NCBI GenBank assembly: GCA_018364155.1
Contig: JAGZMM010000003.1
Coordinates: 124,001 to 188,000, forward strand
DNA length: 64,000 nt
Direction of reading: 5' to 3'
Source: Clostridiales bacterium
Lineage (GTDB): Bacteria > Bacillota > Clostridia > Oscillospirales > Acutalibacteraceae
The position numbers were made by a program, and so were the translations under genes. Shown here one piece after another: positions 1 to 8,800 of the stretch (positions within the stretch are counted from its first letter, which is position 1; each line of letters starts with the position of its first letter). Under the pieces are notes generated by a model that was not told the DNA's origin, did not search any database, and was given only the letters and a program-made list of their open reading frames with translations.

Positions 1-294
1 AGGGTTTTCGTAGCAGATCACACCCATTTGTTCGTGCAGGCTGTGCAGCTTTTCGTACTGGTCGGTGGTAAAAGCCAGGTGGTATTCCTTTTCGCCCAGG
101 TCGTAAGGCTTCTCCCGGTCCTTAAGCCAGGTAAGCTCCAGGGAAAAGGGGCTTTTCCCGTCACCTAGGAATACAATGCGAAAGTCCTCCTCCACATGCT
201 CGCGCACTGGATGCAGATCCAACGCATCCGCATAAAACCGCAAGGATTTCTCCAGGTCGAGTACATTGAAATTCACATGGTCAAACCGAATCAT
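1..294 (-). CDS. VOC (glyoxalase-like) family protein, 3' part cut off by window edge
   Basis: The N-terminal 98 codons are present. The protein starts with the beta-alpha-beta pattern of the vicinal oxygen chelate fold (MIRFDHVNFNVLDLEKSL), and the spacing of the following strands resembles lactoylglutathione lyase-like proteins of Firmicutes. His6 and the Glu in the SLELTW strand are candidate metal ligands. The ATG is preceded by AAAGGAG at normal distance. It is a single-domain metal-dependent isomerase, lyase or resistance-type protein. The substrate cannot be told from half a sequence. The family call is firm, and a glyoxalase I function is only one possibility. Confidence 0.8.
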   Translation of the reverse strand, partial: MIRFDHVNFNVLDLEKSLRFYADALDLHPVREHVEEDFRIVFLGDGKSPFSLELTWLKDREKPYDLGEKEYHLAFTTDQYEKLHSLHEQMGVICYENP

Positions 295-350
295 AACGGT
301 CTCCTTTCTGTTTTCTAAAAAGCGTATTTATTCCGTCTCTACACTGCCGG

Positions 351-1019
351 TCACCGGTTTGGTAGGACATAGAACAGGATGGAAAAGAAATGCAGAATAC
401 TTCCCGCCAGCACGAACAGGTGCCACACCGCATGCATGTACCTGATCTTTTTTCCCAGCCCGTAGAGCACCGCGCCTACCGTGTAGCACACGCCGCCTAC
501 AATCATCAGCGTAAGCCCCGGACCGGAAAACACCTCGATGAGCGGCACGAACGCCACTACCACCGACCAGCCCATGCACAAATAAAAGATCATGGAAATC
601 ACCTTAAACCGGTGCATATCCACCGCGTTTAAGACGATGCCGCCGATGGCCGCTGCCCACACCACGCCAAAGAGCACCCAGCCCCACGCTCCTTCCCGCC
701 GCAGCGTCACCAAAGTATATGGCGTATAGGTCCCGGCGATGAGCAGGAAAATGGAGCAATGGTCGATGATCTGAAAGACGCGCTTGGCCTTTTCGATGCG
801 AAGGGCATGGTAGATGGTGGACATCACGTAAAGCAGAAGAAGCATAGCCCCATAGACGCTGCAGCTGACGATGCTCCATACGTCTCCGTAAAAGGCGGAC
901 CACACGATCATAATAGGCAGGGCCGCCAGCGCCAAAAGCGCGCCGACTCCATGGGAAATGGCATTGAACAGCTCTTCCCCTTTGGTATAGGTGGGAAGAG
1001 GCTTGACGATCCGAGGCAT
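351..1019 (-). CDS. Hemolysin III / PAQR family membrane protein
   Basis: The protein has 222 residues and about seven hydrophobic segments. The family signature is visible: an early NAISHG block near residue 20, STIYHAL near residue 67, DHCSIFLLIAGTYTP near residue 86 and a C-terminal MHAVWHLFVLAGSILHF. The conserved Ser, Asp and three His residues are the zinc-site set known from PAQR and adiponectin-receptor relatives, so a membrane-embedded hydrolase is plausible. The role in bacteria is poorly defined (membrane lipid homeostasis in YqfA relatives). An AAGAAGGG ribosome site precedes the ATG. It lies just downstream of the radical SAM gene on the same strand. Confidence 0.92.
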   Translation of the reverse strand: MPRIVKPLPTYTKGEELFNAISHGVGALLALAALPIMIVWSAFYGDVWSIVSCSVYGAMLLLLYVMSTIYHALRIEKAKRVFQIIDHCSIFLLIAGTYTPYTLVTLRREGAWGWVLFGVVWAAAIGGIVLNAVDMHRFKVISMIFYLCMGWSVVVAFVPLIEVFSGPGLTLMIVGGVCYTVGAVLYGLGKKIRYMHAVWHLFVLAGSILHFFSILFYVLPNR

Positions 1020-1039
1020 GGCTTGTCCCTTCTTTCGGT

Positions 1040-1951
1040 TTATTTTCGTTCCCGATCCTCTCCCGGCACGCCGGTCAGGTCAAAGGCGGGGATGAACTTA
1101 GCGGCGGCGGATGCCCGCTCCTGCACGAAGCCGTTTTCCAGCCCCAGGGCGAACAGCCGGTCGAGCACCTTGTCGTACTCACGCTTCGTCACCTTGCGGG
1201 AAAGCTCCGGGTACCGGTCCGCCCGCCCGCAGGGGGTATACTGGCACATAAGGCTCACGTAGGTTCCCTTGGGCAGCTCGGCCTTGATCCATTCGAGCAC
1301 CCGGATGGAATCCTTTGTGTGCCCTGGCAGCATAAGATGGCGCACGATCAGGCCCTTTTTCATCAGCCCGTCCTCTCCGAGCTGCACAGAACCCACCTGT
1401 TTCGCCATCTCCAAAATGGCCTTAGAGGCAACTGCAAAATAGTCGGGTGCGGCGGAATACCGGGCGGACGCATCCTGGTCCACGTATTTGAGATCGGGCA
1501 GGTAGATGTCCACCATGCCTTCCAACGTGCGCAAGGTCTCTGGCAGCTCATACCCGCCGCAGTTATAGACCACCGGCACGGCCGGCTTGTGCCGGGCGAG
1601 GACCTCGCGAATCACATGGGTAAAATGGGTGGGAGTGACCAGGTTGAGATTATGGACTCCTTGTCTGACTAAGCCTTCTAAACAGGCGGCAAACTCCTCT
1701 AGGGTGAGCGTCTTGCCAAAGCCGCCTGCGGAAATCTCCGTGTTCTGGCAAAAGCAGCACTGGAGCACGCAGCCGGAGAAAAAGACCGCGCCCGATCCTT
1801 TTGTCCCGCTTAAAACCGGTTCCTCCCAGAAATGAGGGGCCGCCCGGGCCACCACCGGCCCGGCGGGCATGCTGCAAAAGCCCTCGCCGGCCGTGGAGGT
1901 GCGCACAGCCCGACACTTTCTCGGGCACTGCTCACAGAAAAACGCTTCCAT
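1040..1951 (-). CDS. PflX-like radical SAM protein
   Basis: The 303-residue radical SAM enzyme has the Cx3CxxC cluster in GCVLQCCFCQN near residue 60. An N-terminal cysteine pair block (CEQCPRKC) and a third Cys about 14 residues on may hold a further metal. This arrangement matches the PflX group (COG1313), distant homologues of pyruvate formate-lyase activating enzyme. Its substrate is unknown. The start codon abuts the stop of the upstream symporter gene, so the two are probably co-transcribed. The ATG has AAGGATG upstream. Confidence 0.88.
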   Translation of the reverse strand: MEAFFCEQCPRKCRAVRTSTAGEGFCSMPAGPVVARAAPHFWEEPVLSGTKGSGAVFFSGCVLQCCFCQNTEISAGGFGKTLTLEEFAACLEGLVRQGVHNLNLVTPTHFTHVIREVLARHKPAVPVVYNCGGYELPETLRTLEGMVDIYLPDLKYVDQDASARYSAAPDYFAVASKAILEMAKQVGSVQLGEDGLMKKGLIVRHLMLPGHTKDSIRVLEWIKAELPKGTYVSLMCQYTPCGRADRYPELSRKVTKREYDKVLDRLFALGLENGFVQERASAAAKFIPAFDLTGVPGEDRERK

Positions 1952-3358
1952 TTATCTTCGCATCCTTTGCTTTTTTCGCTCCCATTTCTGAGCCTCCTCG
2001 GCCCGCCGCCCGGGGAACTCTTCCTTTGTCAGCTTAAATACCATTCCGCTCAACGCAAATAAACCGATCAGGTTTGGAATCGCCATCAGGCCGTTTAACG
2101 TGTCCGACAGGTCCCACACCAGCGTCAGCTCCAGCACCGCGCCCACCGCCGTCATCAGCACGTACACCACTTTATAGGGCATCAAAAACTTCGCGCCGAA
2201 CAGGTACTCGCCGCACCGTTCCCCGTAATAGGACCAGCCGATGATGGTGGCGAAGGCGAAGAAAATGATGGACACGGCGAGAAACGCCCCGCCGAAGGGA
2301 CCGAACACGCTTTCAAAGGTTTTCTGGGTCAGGGTTACGCCGGTGATCTCCGGGTTTTCCCACAGCCCGCAGGACAGCACCGCCAGCGCCGTGATGGTGC
2401 AGACCACCAGCGTATCGGCGAACACTTCGAAGGCACCCCAAAGCCCCTGCCGGGCCGGATGAGGAGTGTCCGCCGCCGCGTGGACGATGGACGCGCTGCC
2501 AAGGCCCGCTTCGTTGGAAAAGACACCCTTGGAGATGCCCACCTGGATGGCTCGGGCCATGGCGCTGCCTGCTATCCCTCCAGCCAGTGGCTCAAAGGCG
2601 AAGGCGCCGGAAAAAATGGCGCTCAACGCATCCGGCACGGCCTTATAATGCACCACGATCACCGCGCCCGCGCCCACAATATAGAGAATCGCCATAAAAG
2701 GGACAATTTTTTCCGTCACTCCGGCGATGCGCTTGATGCCGCCGATGATGACAAGGCCGGTGATGACGGCGATTACCACACCGGTCACAGCGGTGGGGAC
2801 GCCAAAAACGTTTTGCGAATAGGAGGAAATGGCGTTTGCCTGGGTCATGTTGCCGATGCCGAAGGAGGCGCAGACCCCAAAGACCGCAAACGCTCCGGCT
2901 AGAAACTTGGAATGCAAGCCGTTTTTCAGATAGTACATAGGGCCGCCCACCCATTCGCCCCGGCCGTTTCGTTCCCGGTAATGGACCGCCAGCACCACTT
3001 CCGCGTACTTGGTCATCATCCCGAAGAAGGCGGACACCCACATCCAGAAGACCGCGCCTGGGCCGCCGATGGTGATGGCGGTGGCCACCCCCACGATGTT
3101 GCCCACGCCGAGCGTTCCCGCCAGCGCCGCCGACACCGCCTGAAACGGCGAAATGGCCCCTGCGTCCCGGTCCTTTTTGCGTTTAAAGACGCTGCCTAAG
3201 GTGCCGCAGATGGCGCCGATTTTGCGCACCTGAAAAAAACGCGTCCCGATGGTAAACCAAATGCCGGCTCCCACCAGGATGCAGATCATCACCGGTCCCC
3301 ACACAAAGGAGTGGACCGCGCTGTTGACTTGTTCGATCCATTGTTCCAACCCGTCCAA
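1952..3358 (-). CDS. Sodium:alanine (AGCS family) amino acid symporter
   Basis: The protein is about 468 residues with around ten membrane segments and the AGCS hallmarks: GTLGVGNIVGVATAI near residue 85, a GGPMYYLKNGL loop, and the NEAGLGSASIVHAAA block near residue 290. The family imports alanine or glycine with Na+. I chose the TTG at 3358 because GGAGG lies 8 nt upstream of it. The GTG three codons earlier overlaps that ribosome site. It is followed without a gap by the radical SAM gene. The C-terminal tail is basic (RKKQRMRR). Confidence 0.93.
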   Translation of the reverse strand: MDGLEQWIEQVNSAVHSFVWGPVMICILVGAGIWFTIGTRFFQVRKIGAICGTLGSVFKRKKDRDAGAISPFQAVSAALAGTLGVGNIVGVATAITIGGPGAVFWMWVSAFFGMMTKYAEVVLAVHYRERNGRGEWVGGPMYYLKNGLHSKFLAGAFAVFGVCASFGIGNMTQANAISSYSQNVFGVPTAVTGVVIAVITGLVIIGGIKRIAGVTEKIVPFMAILYIVGAGAVIVVHYKAVPDALSAIFSGAFAFEPLAGGIAGSAMARAIQVGISKGVFSNEAGLGSASIVHAAADTPHPARQGLWGAFEVFADTLVVCTITALAVLSCGLWENPEITGVTLTQKTFESVFGPFGGAFLAVSIIFFAFATIIGWSYYGERCGEYLFGAKFLMPYKVVYVLMTAVGAVLELTLVWDLSDTLNGLMAIPNLIGLFALSGMVFKLTKEEFPGRRAEEAQKWERKKQRMRR

Positions 3359-3532
3359 TGGCGACACCTCCGCACCGGATTCTTATCCAATCTATATGCC
3401 GTCTTGGGCGGCAAATATCCGGGAATATCGGACATTCGCCATGATTTTGTCCAAAAGAGAGACAAAAAGGCCGCCCGGCGGACCGTTTCGCGCCGTCTGC
3501 CGCGCGGTCAAACCGATGCCCTCTCTTCCCGC

Positions 3533-4414
3533 TTATTCCTTTGCCGTGACCTTTTCCGGTTTCTGCGCTGGAGGCAGCTTTTCCTCTATGATCCGCTTGG
3601 TCACCACCCCGTCAAACTCCTGCTTAAACTGCAGCCGGGCAGTATATTCCTTCTGGCAGCTGCGGCAGACAAACGAGGCTCTAAAAAACCGGCCCCGGAA
3701 AGTCCATTTTCCCTTGCGGCGCATGCGCTTTTGGCAGGCGGGGCAGCGCACCACCAGCTCCTGGCGCTCGATGAGGGGGGACTGGATGTCGCTGATGACC
3801 TTATTTTTAAAGGTCAGCCGCCGGTAAAACTCTTCGGTCAGGGCGTTTTGGATAAAGGGTGCGAGCCGTTTTTCGTCATAAAGCCGGTCAAACACCTTGG
3901 CAGACAGGCGGCTATCGTCCAGCGCCCGGTGAAGGCTATCCTCATCCACAGAGATTTCCAGCATCTGGGCTGCCTTTAAAAGCCCCAGATGATTGCCGCC
4001 GCCCATCTGCATCTCGCTCTGGCAATACTTTTGCAGGTCGGCGTACCAGCTTAAAAACCGGATCCGGCCGCTCCCGTAATAAAAACGGAAATTTTCGATG
4101 AGCACCAGCAGGTCGGTGTTCCCCCAGGTCATCACCACGTTTTCCTTGCCGCCTACCCACCGGCCGAACCGCTCCATGGCCCGGCAGAAGGTGGTGCCGT
4201 TTTGCAACTCCTGGTCGGTGATGCTGGTCAGGTCGCTGACCAAGCTCGTAAGCTTTCCGCTGACCCGCGGGCGGATTAAAGCTTTGAATTCGTCGGCAAC
4301 AATGCGATTTTCCGTCAGACGCACCGCGCCGATTTCAATGATTTCATTGAAGTATTTTCCCGTGCGTTTGGACCACGCCCCGTTCCACTCCAAATCCAAA
4401 ATAATATATTCCAT
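3533..4414 (-). CDS. DEDDh-type 3'-5' exonuclease with C-terminal zinc ribbon
   Basis: The protein is about 293 residues. The DnaQ-like fold is recognised by Exo I ILDLEWN (D-x-E) at the N-terminus and Exo III HRALDDSRLSAKVF (H-x4-D) near residue 183. An added C-terminal module contains two CxxC knuckles (VRCPACQKRM and FVCRSCQKEY) about 26 residues apart, which form a zinc ribbon. The start at 4414 has GGAG 8 nt upstream; the longer reading frame adds 12 codons without a ribosome site. A nucleic-acid trimming role is likely, but DNA versus RNA cannot be decided. Confidence 0.85.
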   Translation of the reverse strand: MEYIILDLEWNGAWSKRTGKYFNEIIEIGAVRLTENRIVADEFKALIRPRVSGKLTSLVSDLTSITDQELQNGTTFCRAMERFGRWVGGKENVVMTWGNTDLLVLIENFRFYYGSGRIRFLSWYADLQKYCQSEMQMGGGNHLGLLKAAQMLEISVDEDSLHRALDDSRLSAKVFDRLYDEKRLAPFIQNALTEEFYRRLTFKNKVISDIQSPLIERQELVVRCPACQKRMRRKGKWTFRGRFFRASFVCRSCQKEYTARLQFKQEFDGVVTKRIIEEKLPPAQKPEKVTAKE

Positions 4415-4456
4415 CCATCTATCTCCAAACCCCGCGGACATCCGCGGCAACGGCGT

Positions 4457-5797
4457 TTACCAGGGGTATTCCCTGCCGTCGAAACTATGTAACGTGAGGG
4501 TATCCTCGTCGGGAAGGTCAAAGAGAAAATAGCCGAGGGCCAGCTTTGCCCCTTCCTCCGGCTCTAAATCCGCCGCCAGGTTCTTTTCTCCCAGCATATA
4601 GGTGCGCAGATACCCCGGATGGTAGAGACGGAAGGTGTATCCCTTAGGGCGCAGGCAGTGAAACCAAATCTGCACGCCCATGTTCACCGCCGCCTTAGAC
4701 ATGCTATAGCCAAAGGCATTTTGCCGCCAGCAGGCCCCGATGCTCCCCGCTTCGGAGGACACCACACAAATCCGCCGGCACCCGCTTTTCTCCATCAACG
4801 GGGCAAACGCCTCAATGAGCAGGACCGGCCCTAAGGCGTTGACCTGATAATCGCGCAGCATCTCGTCAGGATGAAGGCCCTTTTCATAAGAATCGTCCTC
4901 GTGACGGCTGTAAATACCGGCGTTGCTGATGAGCAGGTCCAGCGTTCCTGCGGTGCGGGCGGTAAACGCCTTCGCCGCTTGCAGGCTTTCGGGGCTGGTC
5001 ACGTCTAAAGGCGTCACCCAGAGGCGACTTTCAAATTCTTTCGAAAGCTTGGGCAAAAACGAAACCTCAGGATCGTATTCTCCGGCGATGACCTGCCAGT
5101 TATGCCGCAAAAGGGCTTCGGTCAGGCTAAAGCCCAGGCCCCTTCCCGCGCCGGTTACCAGCGCTGTGCCCACCGGCTTCGTGCAAAACCGGATGGCGTT
5201 TTCAAGGAGCCTTGTAAAGGCGGGAACGTTCCAGGACTTCGGGTTATGAGCCGGGGTAATACAGCACACCCGTCCAAACCCCACCCGTTTGGTCCACACC
5301 GCAGGCTGGCTGCCGTGCTCGCTTTCGAGAGTGGCGTGAATCTTCACCTGTGGGTCCGAAAGGCGCATGGTGTAAAACTCGTCGGTGACGGTGAACGGGG
5401 AGACGCCGGCGGTCAGCTCGTCCTCCCCACAGGGGGTCAGCGTCACCGGGCACTGCTTCGGATGGGTCAAAAACACGCCGCCCAACAGCCGTTCCATGCG
5501 CTCATTTCCGTCATAGCAGGTACCCGAATGGACCGCAAGCAGTCCTCCGCCCTCCATTACATAGGTTTCCAGCGCGTCCAGACTTTCCTTGGTCAGCCAA
5601 GGCCGTTCATCCTCTATAGACCGCTGGTCCGACTTGGAGAGCAGCACCAGCTCATAGGACGCAAGCTCCTCTGCGGTGAGCCCTTGTCCATCTTCACAAA
5701 ACACAAAGGAAACCCCGTCCCTTTCCAGGGGCAGCAGCCCCTCGCGGACGGTTTCTCCCGCATGATAGGTATCGTCGCAAAGCACTAGGATGCGCAT
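4457..5797 (-). CDS. Fusion of ThuA-like domain and short-chain dehydrogenase
   Basis: The protein is about 446 residues. Residues 1-205 form a ThuA/class I amidotransferase-like flavodoxin fold (MRILVLCDDTYH, then AVHSGTCYDGNER, THPKQCP and a CCITPAHNP strand). Residues 206-446 are a classical SDR: TGAGRGLG for NAD(P), SNAG, and the active-site YSMSK preceded by a Ser in VVSSEAG. ThuA proteins act in disaccharide catabolism and often accompany sugar oxidoreductases, so a sugar-linked redox enzyme is inferred. The start at 5797 has GGAAGG upstream; the longer frame adds 20 poorly conserved residues. I know of no characterised protein with this domain order. Confidence 0.82.
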   Translation of the reverse strand: MRILVLCDDTYHAGETVREGLLPLERDGVSFVFCEDGQGLTAEELASYELVLLSKSDQRSIEDERPWLTKESLDALETYVMEGGGLLAVHSGTCYDGNERMERLLGGVFLTHPKQCPVTLTPCGEDELTAGVSPFTVTDEFYTMRLSDPQVKIHATLESEHGSQPAVWTKRVGFGRVCCITPAHNPKSWNVPAFTRLLENAIRFCTKPVGTALVTGAGRGLGFSLTEALLRHNWQVIAGEYDPEVSFLPKLSKEFESRLWVTPLDVTSPESLQAAKAFTARTAGTLDLLISNAGIYSRHEDDSYEKGLHPDEMLRDYQVNALGPVLLIEAFAPLMEKSGCRRICVVSSEAGSIGACWRQNAFGYSMSKAAVNMGVQIWFHCLRPKGYTFRLYHPGYLRTYMLGEKNLAADLEPEEGAKLALGYFLFDLPDEDTLTLHSFDGREYPW

Positions 5798-5940
5798 CAA
5801 AACCCTTCCTTTTCCTTCAATTGGTCTTATTTTATCACCTCGTCGGCTCCAAGGCAATCCTTTTCCGTCGGCGCGTCGGGAAGGCCCATTTTTTCCAGCC
5901 TGCTCCTTCTCAGAAAATTCACAGTTTTTTCACAGACAAG

Positions 5941-5966
5941 CAATATTAAATGCACGTTCAATATTG
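5941..5966. promoter_or_regulatory. Imperfect 26-bp palindrome, candidate TetR operator
   Basis: Outer arms CAATATT and AATATTG enclose a near-symmetric centre. The right end runs into the -35 hexamer of the promoter of the TetR gene. Size, symmetry and position fit a TetR-family operator for autorepression. This is inferred from sequence only. Confidence 0.6.
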
Positions 5967-5992
5967 ACACCATTCCTTCCCAGTGGTATCAT
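5964..5992 (+). promoter_or_regulatory. SigA-type promoter of tetR-mmpL operon
   Basis: TTGACA (5964-5969), a 17-nt spacer and TATCAT (5987-5992) lie 61 nt before the TetR start. The -35 is a perfect match and the -10 matches at five of six positions. Confidence 0.75.
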
Positions 5993-6052
5993 AAAGGCGG
6001 AAAAATAAACGCTTGTTTAACTTTCAAATCCACTTTGCCGGAGGTGAATTCT

Positions 6053-6631
6053 ATGCAGGTACAAAAGGACGATGTGCGTAATAAAATCATTGCCGCGGCT
6101 ACGGAGGAGTTTCTAAACGCCGGCTATCAGCAGTCGTCCATGCGAAACATCGCCGCCCAGGCCGGCATTACGGTGGGCAACGTCTACGCTTATTTCGGCG
6201 GAAAGGACGCGCTTTTTGAGAGCATCATCTCTCCGGTGTGGCAGTCTCTCAACCGGCTGATTTCCATCCCGGTGGACACCCAGGACCTGATGACTCTCCC
6301 CACCATCAACCAGATCACCGATCTGATTACTGAAACCTTCCTGGAAAACCGGCCTCAGTTTCTGATTCTGATGAACAAAAGCGCGGGCAGCCCCTATAAG
6401 AACGCCCGGGCAGAACTGTCGGCCCTGGTCAGCGGGCGGCTTTCCCGGGATATTCTTCCCCAGTGCGACCCGCTTCTGGCCGACGCTATGGCAGGCGCCA
6501 TTCTGGAAGGGATTTTCACGGTGTTTAACCACTACGGCGGAGATGCAAACCGCCTTCGTACGCTGATCAGTGAGCTTCTGGGCCTTTTGCTCGGAAGCAT
6601 TCCCTGCAAGTACCCGCCCAAACACGAATAG
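6053..6631 (+). CDS. TetR/AcrR family transcriptional regulator
   Basis: The 192-residue protein has the N-terminal helix-turn-helix of the TetR family (MRNIAAQAGITVGNVYAYF near residues 27-45, followed by KDALF). The C-terminal ligand domain has no recognisable ligand signature. ATG 6053 is chosen because GGAGGTG lies just upstream; the TTG at 6035 would place that site inside the gene. The next gene, an MMPL exporter, begins 12 nt after the stop, so this is almost certainly its local repressor, acting at the palindrome over the promoter. Confidence 0.92.
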   Translation: MQVQKDDVRNKIIAAATEEFLNAGYQQSSMRNIAAQAGITVGNVYAYFGGKDALFESIISPVWQSLNRLISIPVDTQDLMTLPTINQITDLITETFLENRPQFLILMNKSAGSPYKNARAELSALVSGRLSRDILPQCDPLLADAMAGAILEGIFTVFNHYGGDANRLRTLISELLGLLLGSIPCKYPPKHE

Positions 6632-6643
6632 GAGGTGGTCTGA

Positions 6644-8755
6644 TTGGACCGGGTCCTACATTTCATTCTCCACCACCGCATTCTCGTCTGCTCCATTTTT
6701 CTGGTGCTGGTGGTGGCAAGTCTCGTGATGATTCCTCTGGTACAGGTCAATTACGATTTGGCGGAATATCTGCCGGAAGAATCCACCACCAAACAAGCCA
6801 TTACCGTGCTGGAAGAGGAGTTTAGCTATCCCGGCACTGCCTCGGTGATGGTGGAAGACGTATCCCTGCGGGAAGCGGCGGACCTGAAAACGAAAATAGA
6901 AGGGGTGGAAAACGTATCGGCCGTGCTTTGGCTCGACTCGGTGGCCGATATTAGTAAGCCCTTGGAATTTATCGACCAAAGCTATCTCGACAGCTACTAT
7001 AAGGATGGGGCAGCTCTCTATACCGTCCAGTTCATCGAAGGAAGCTATTCGCCCAAATCGGGCGCCGCCTTAGAGGAAATCCGCACCCTGACCGACAAGC
7101 CGCTCTACATTACTGGCGCCGCGGAGGAAAACCGCAACATGAACAGCGTGATGAACAGGGAAATCACCACCATCGTGCTGGTGGTCATCCCCTTGTGCAT
7201 CTTGATCCTGATGCTGGCTTCCTCCACGTGGATTGAGCCGTTCATTCTTTTGTTTGTCATCGGCGTGTCCATCGTCATCAACATGGGCACCAATCTGTTC
7301 TTCGGCGAGGTCTCCTTCATTACCCACGGCATGGCATCCATTTTGCAGCTGGCCATGTCTATGGACTATTCTCTGTTCCTGATGCACCGGTACCTGGAGG
7401 AACGAAAGAAAACCGACAGCGTTTACGACGCGGTAGTGACCGCTACCAAAGCATCCATCTCCTCCATCGCCGCCTCCAGCCTGACCACGGTGGCGGGCTT
7501 TTTGGCGCTGGTGTTCATGCAGTATTCCATCGGGACGGACTTAGGATTGGTCCTCGCCAAGGGCATCGTCATCAGCTTTTTGAGCGTCATCATCCTGACC
7601 CCCATCATCATCCTGACCATGCACAAGGTCATTGAGAAAAGCGCCCACCGCCAGCTGATGCCTCAATTCGGCAAGCTGGGGCGAGGGGTTCTCAAATCCC
7701 GGTGGATAATTTTAGGAGTGGTACTGGTGTTGCTGGTTCCCTGCTTCCTGGCGCAGAACAGCAATTCCTTCCTCTATGGCGATTCGTCGGGCAGCTCGGC
7801 CCAGGGTGAGGTAGCCGTGGCCAAGCAGAAGGTAGAGGACCGGTTTGGTGTCAGCAATCCTGTCATCCTGCTGGTTCCCAACGACAGCGTGGCCAAGGAA
7901 ACCCAGCTGGCAAACGAACTATCCGACATGAATGCAGTGGGAAGCGTGCAGGCTTTGTCCACCATGGCGGATCCGGCGATTCCCCGGGACATGATGCCCC
8001 AGGCGGTCCGGGATATGTTCATCTCCGAGGATTACAGCCGCATGATCGTGTCGCTGAACATCGAAGGGGAATCGGACGCGGTCTTTGCCGCCGTGGAGGA
8101 CATTAAGGCCGCCGCCCAGCGGTACTATCCCGACCAGTGGCTGGCAGCGGGAACCCCCACCAGCGTCCTGGACATCAAGGACACGGTATCGCAGGACATT
8201 ATGGTGGTCAATCTCTTTTCCATCCTGGCGGTGGGGCTTATCATCCTGCTGATCCAGCGGTCCCTGTCCATCCCGATCATCCTGATTTTCGCCATTGAAG
8301 CGTCCATTTGGATCAACATGAGCGTACCTTATTTCTCCGGGTCGAAGCTGTTGTTCATCGGGTATCTGGTGGTAAGCTCCCTGCAGCTGGGCGCCACCAT
8401 TGACTATGCGATTTTGCTCACCACCCGCTATACGGAATTCCGGCGCATCCAGCCGCCTCGGGAGGCAGCCGTGTCCGCCATTAAGACGGCCGGGCCCTCG
8501 GTGGTCATTTCCGCCCTCATTCTGGCAACGGCCGGCTTCTCCTACGGGCTTGTGTCCCAAATTGGGTCCATTAGCGAAATCGGCACGCTGCTCGGGCGCG
8601 GCGCCGCCCTCTCGGGCGTGCTGGTCCTCACCCTGCTTCCCATCCTATTGACTCTCCTAGACCCGGTCATCCGGGTGACCACCCTTGGAACGAAGCACTT
8701 TTTTAAAGCGCCCTCGCCCCAAAAACAAAGCAAAACCAATAAAAAAACGCCATAA
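6644..8755 (+). CDS. MMPL/RND family transporter
   Basis: The 703-residue membrane protein has two repeated halves, each with one leading segment, an extracytoplasmic domain and a cluster of about five segments. The segments GMASILQLAMSMDYSLFLMHR (first half) and LQLGATIDYAILLTTRYTEF (second half) carry the Asp-Tyr motif of RND proton relay helices typical of MMPL proteins. It starts with TTG at 6644 behind GGAGGTGG. MMPL proteins export lipids or hydrophobic compounds. Together with the TetR gene before it and the secreted heptad-repeat protein after it, it forms an apparent three-gene efflux operon. Confidence 0.92.
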   Translation: MDRVLHFILHHRILVCSIFLVLVVASLVMIPLVQVNYDLAEYLPEESTTKQAITVLEEEFSYPGTASVMVEDVSLREAADLKTKIEGVENVSAVLWLDSVADISKPLEFIDQSYLDSYYKDGAALYTVQFIEGSYSPKSGAALEEIRTLTDKPLYITGAAEENRNMNSVMNREITTIVLVVIPLCILILMLASSTWIEPFILLFVIGVSIVINMGTNLFFGEVSFITHGMASILQLAMSMDYSLFLMHRYLEERKKTDSVYDAVVTATKASISSIAASSLTTVAGFLALVFMQYSIGTDLGLVLAKGIVISFLSVIILTPIIILTMHKVIEKSAHRQLMPQFGKLGRGVLKSRWIILGVVLVLLVPCFLAQNSNSFLYGDSSGSSAQGEVAVAKQKVEDRFGVSNPVILLVPNDSVAKETQLANELSDMNAVGSVQALSTMADPAIPRDMMPQAVRDMFISEDYSRMIVSLNIEGESDAVFAAVEDIKAAAQRYYPDQWLAAGTPTSVLDIKDTVSQDIMVVNLFSILAVGLIILLIQRSLSIPIILIFAIEASIWINMSVPYFSGSKLLFIGYLVVSSLQLGATIDYAILLTTRYTEFRRIQPPREAAVSAIKTAGPSVVISALILATAGFSYGLVSQIGSISEIGTLLGRGAALSGVLVLTLLPILLTLLDPVIRVTTLGTKHFFKAPSPQKQSKTNKKTP

Positions 8756-8800
8756 AGTGAACCATCCGGTAACGCTATCCACACGAAAGGAGCGATTGCG

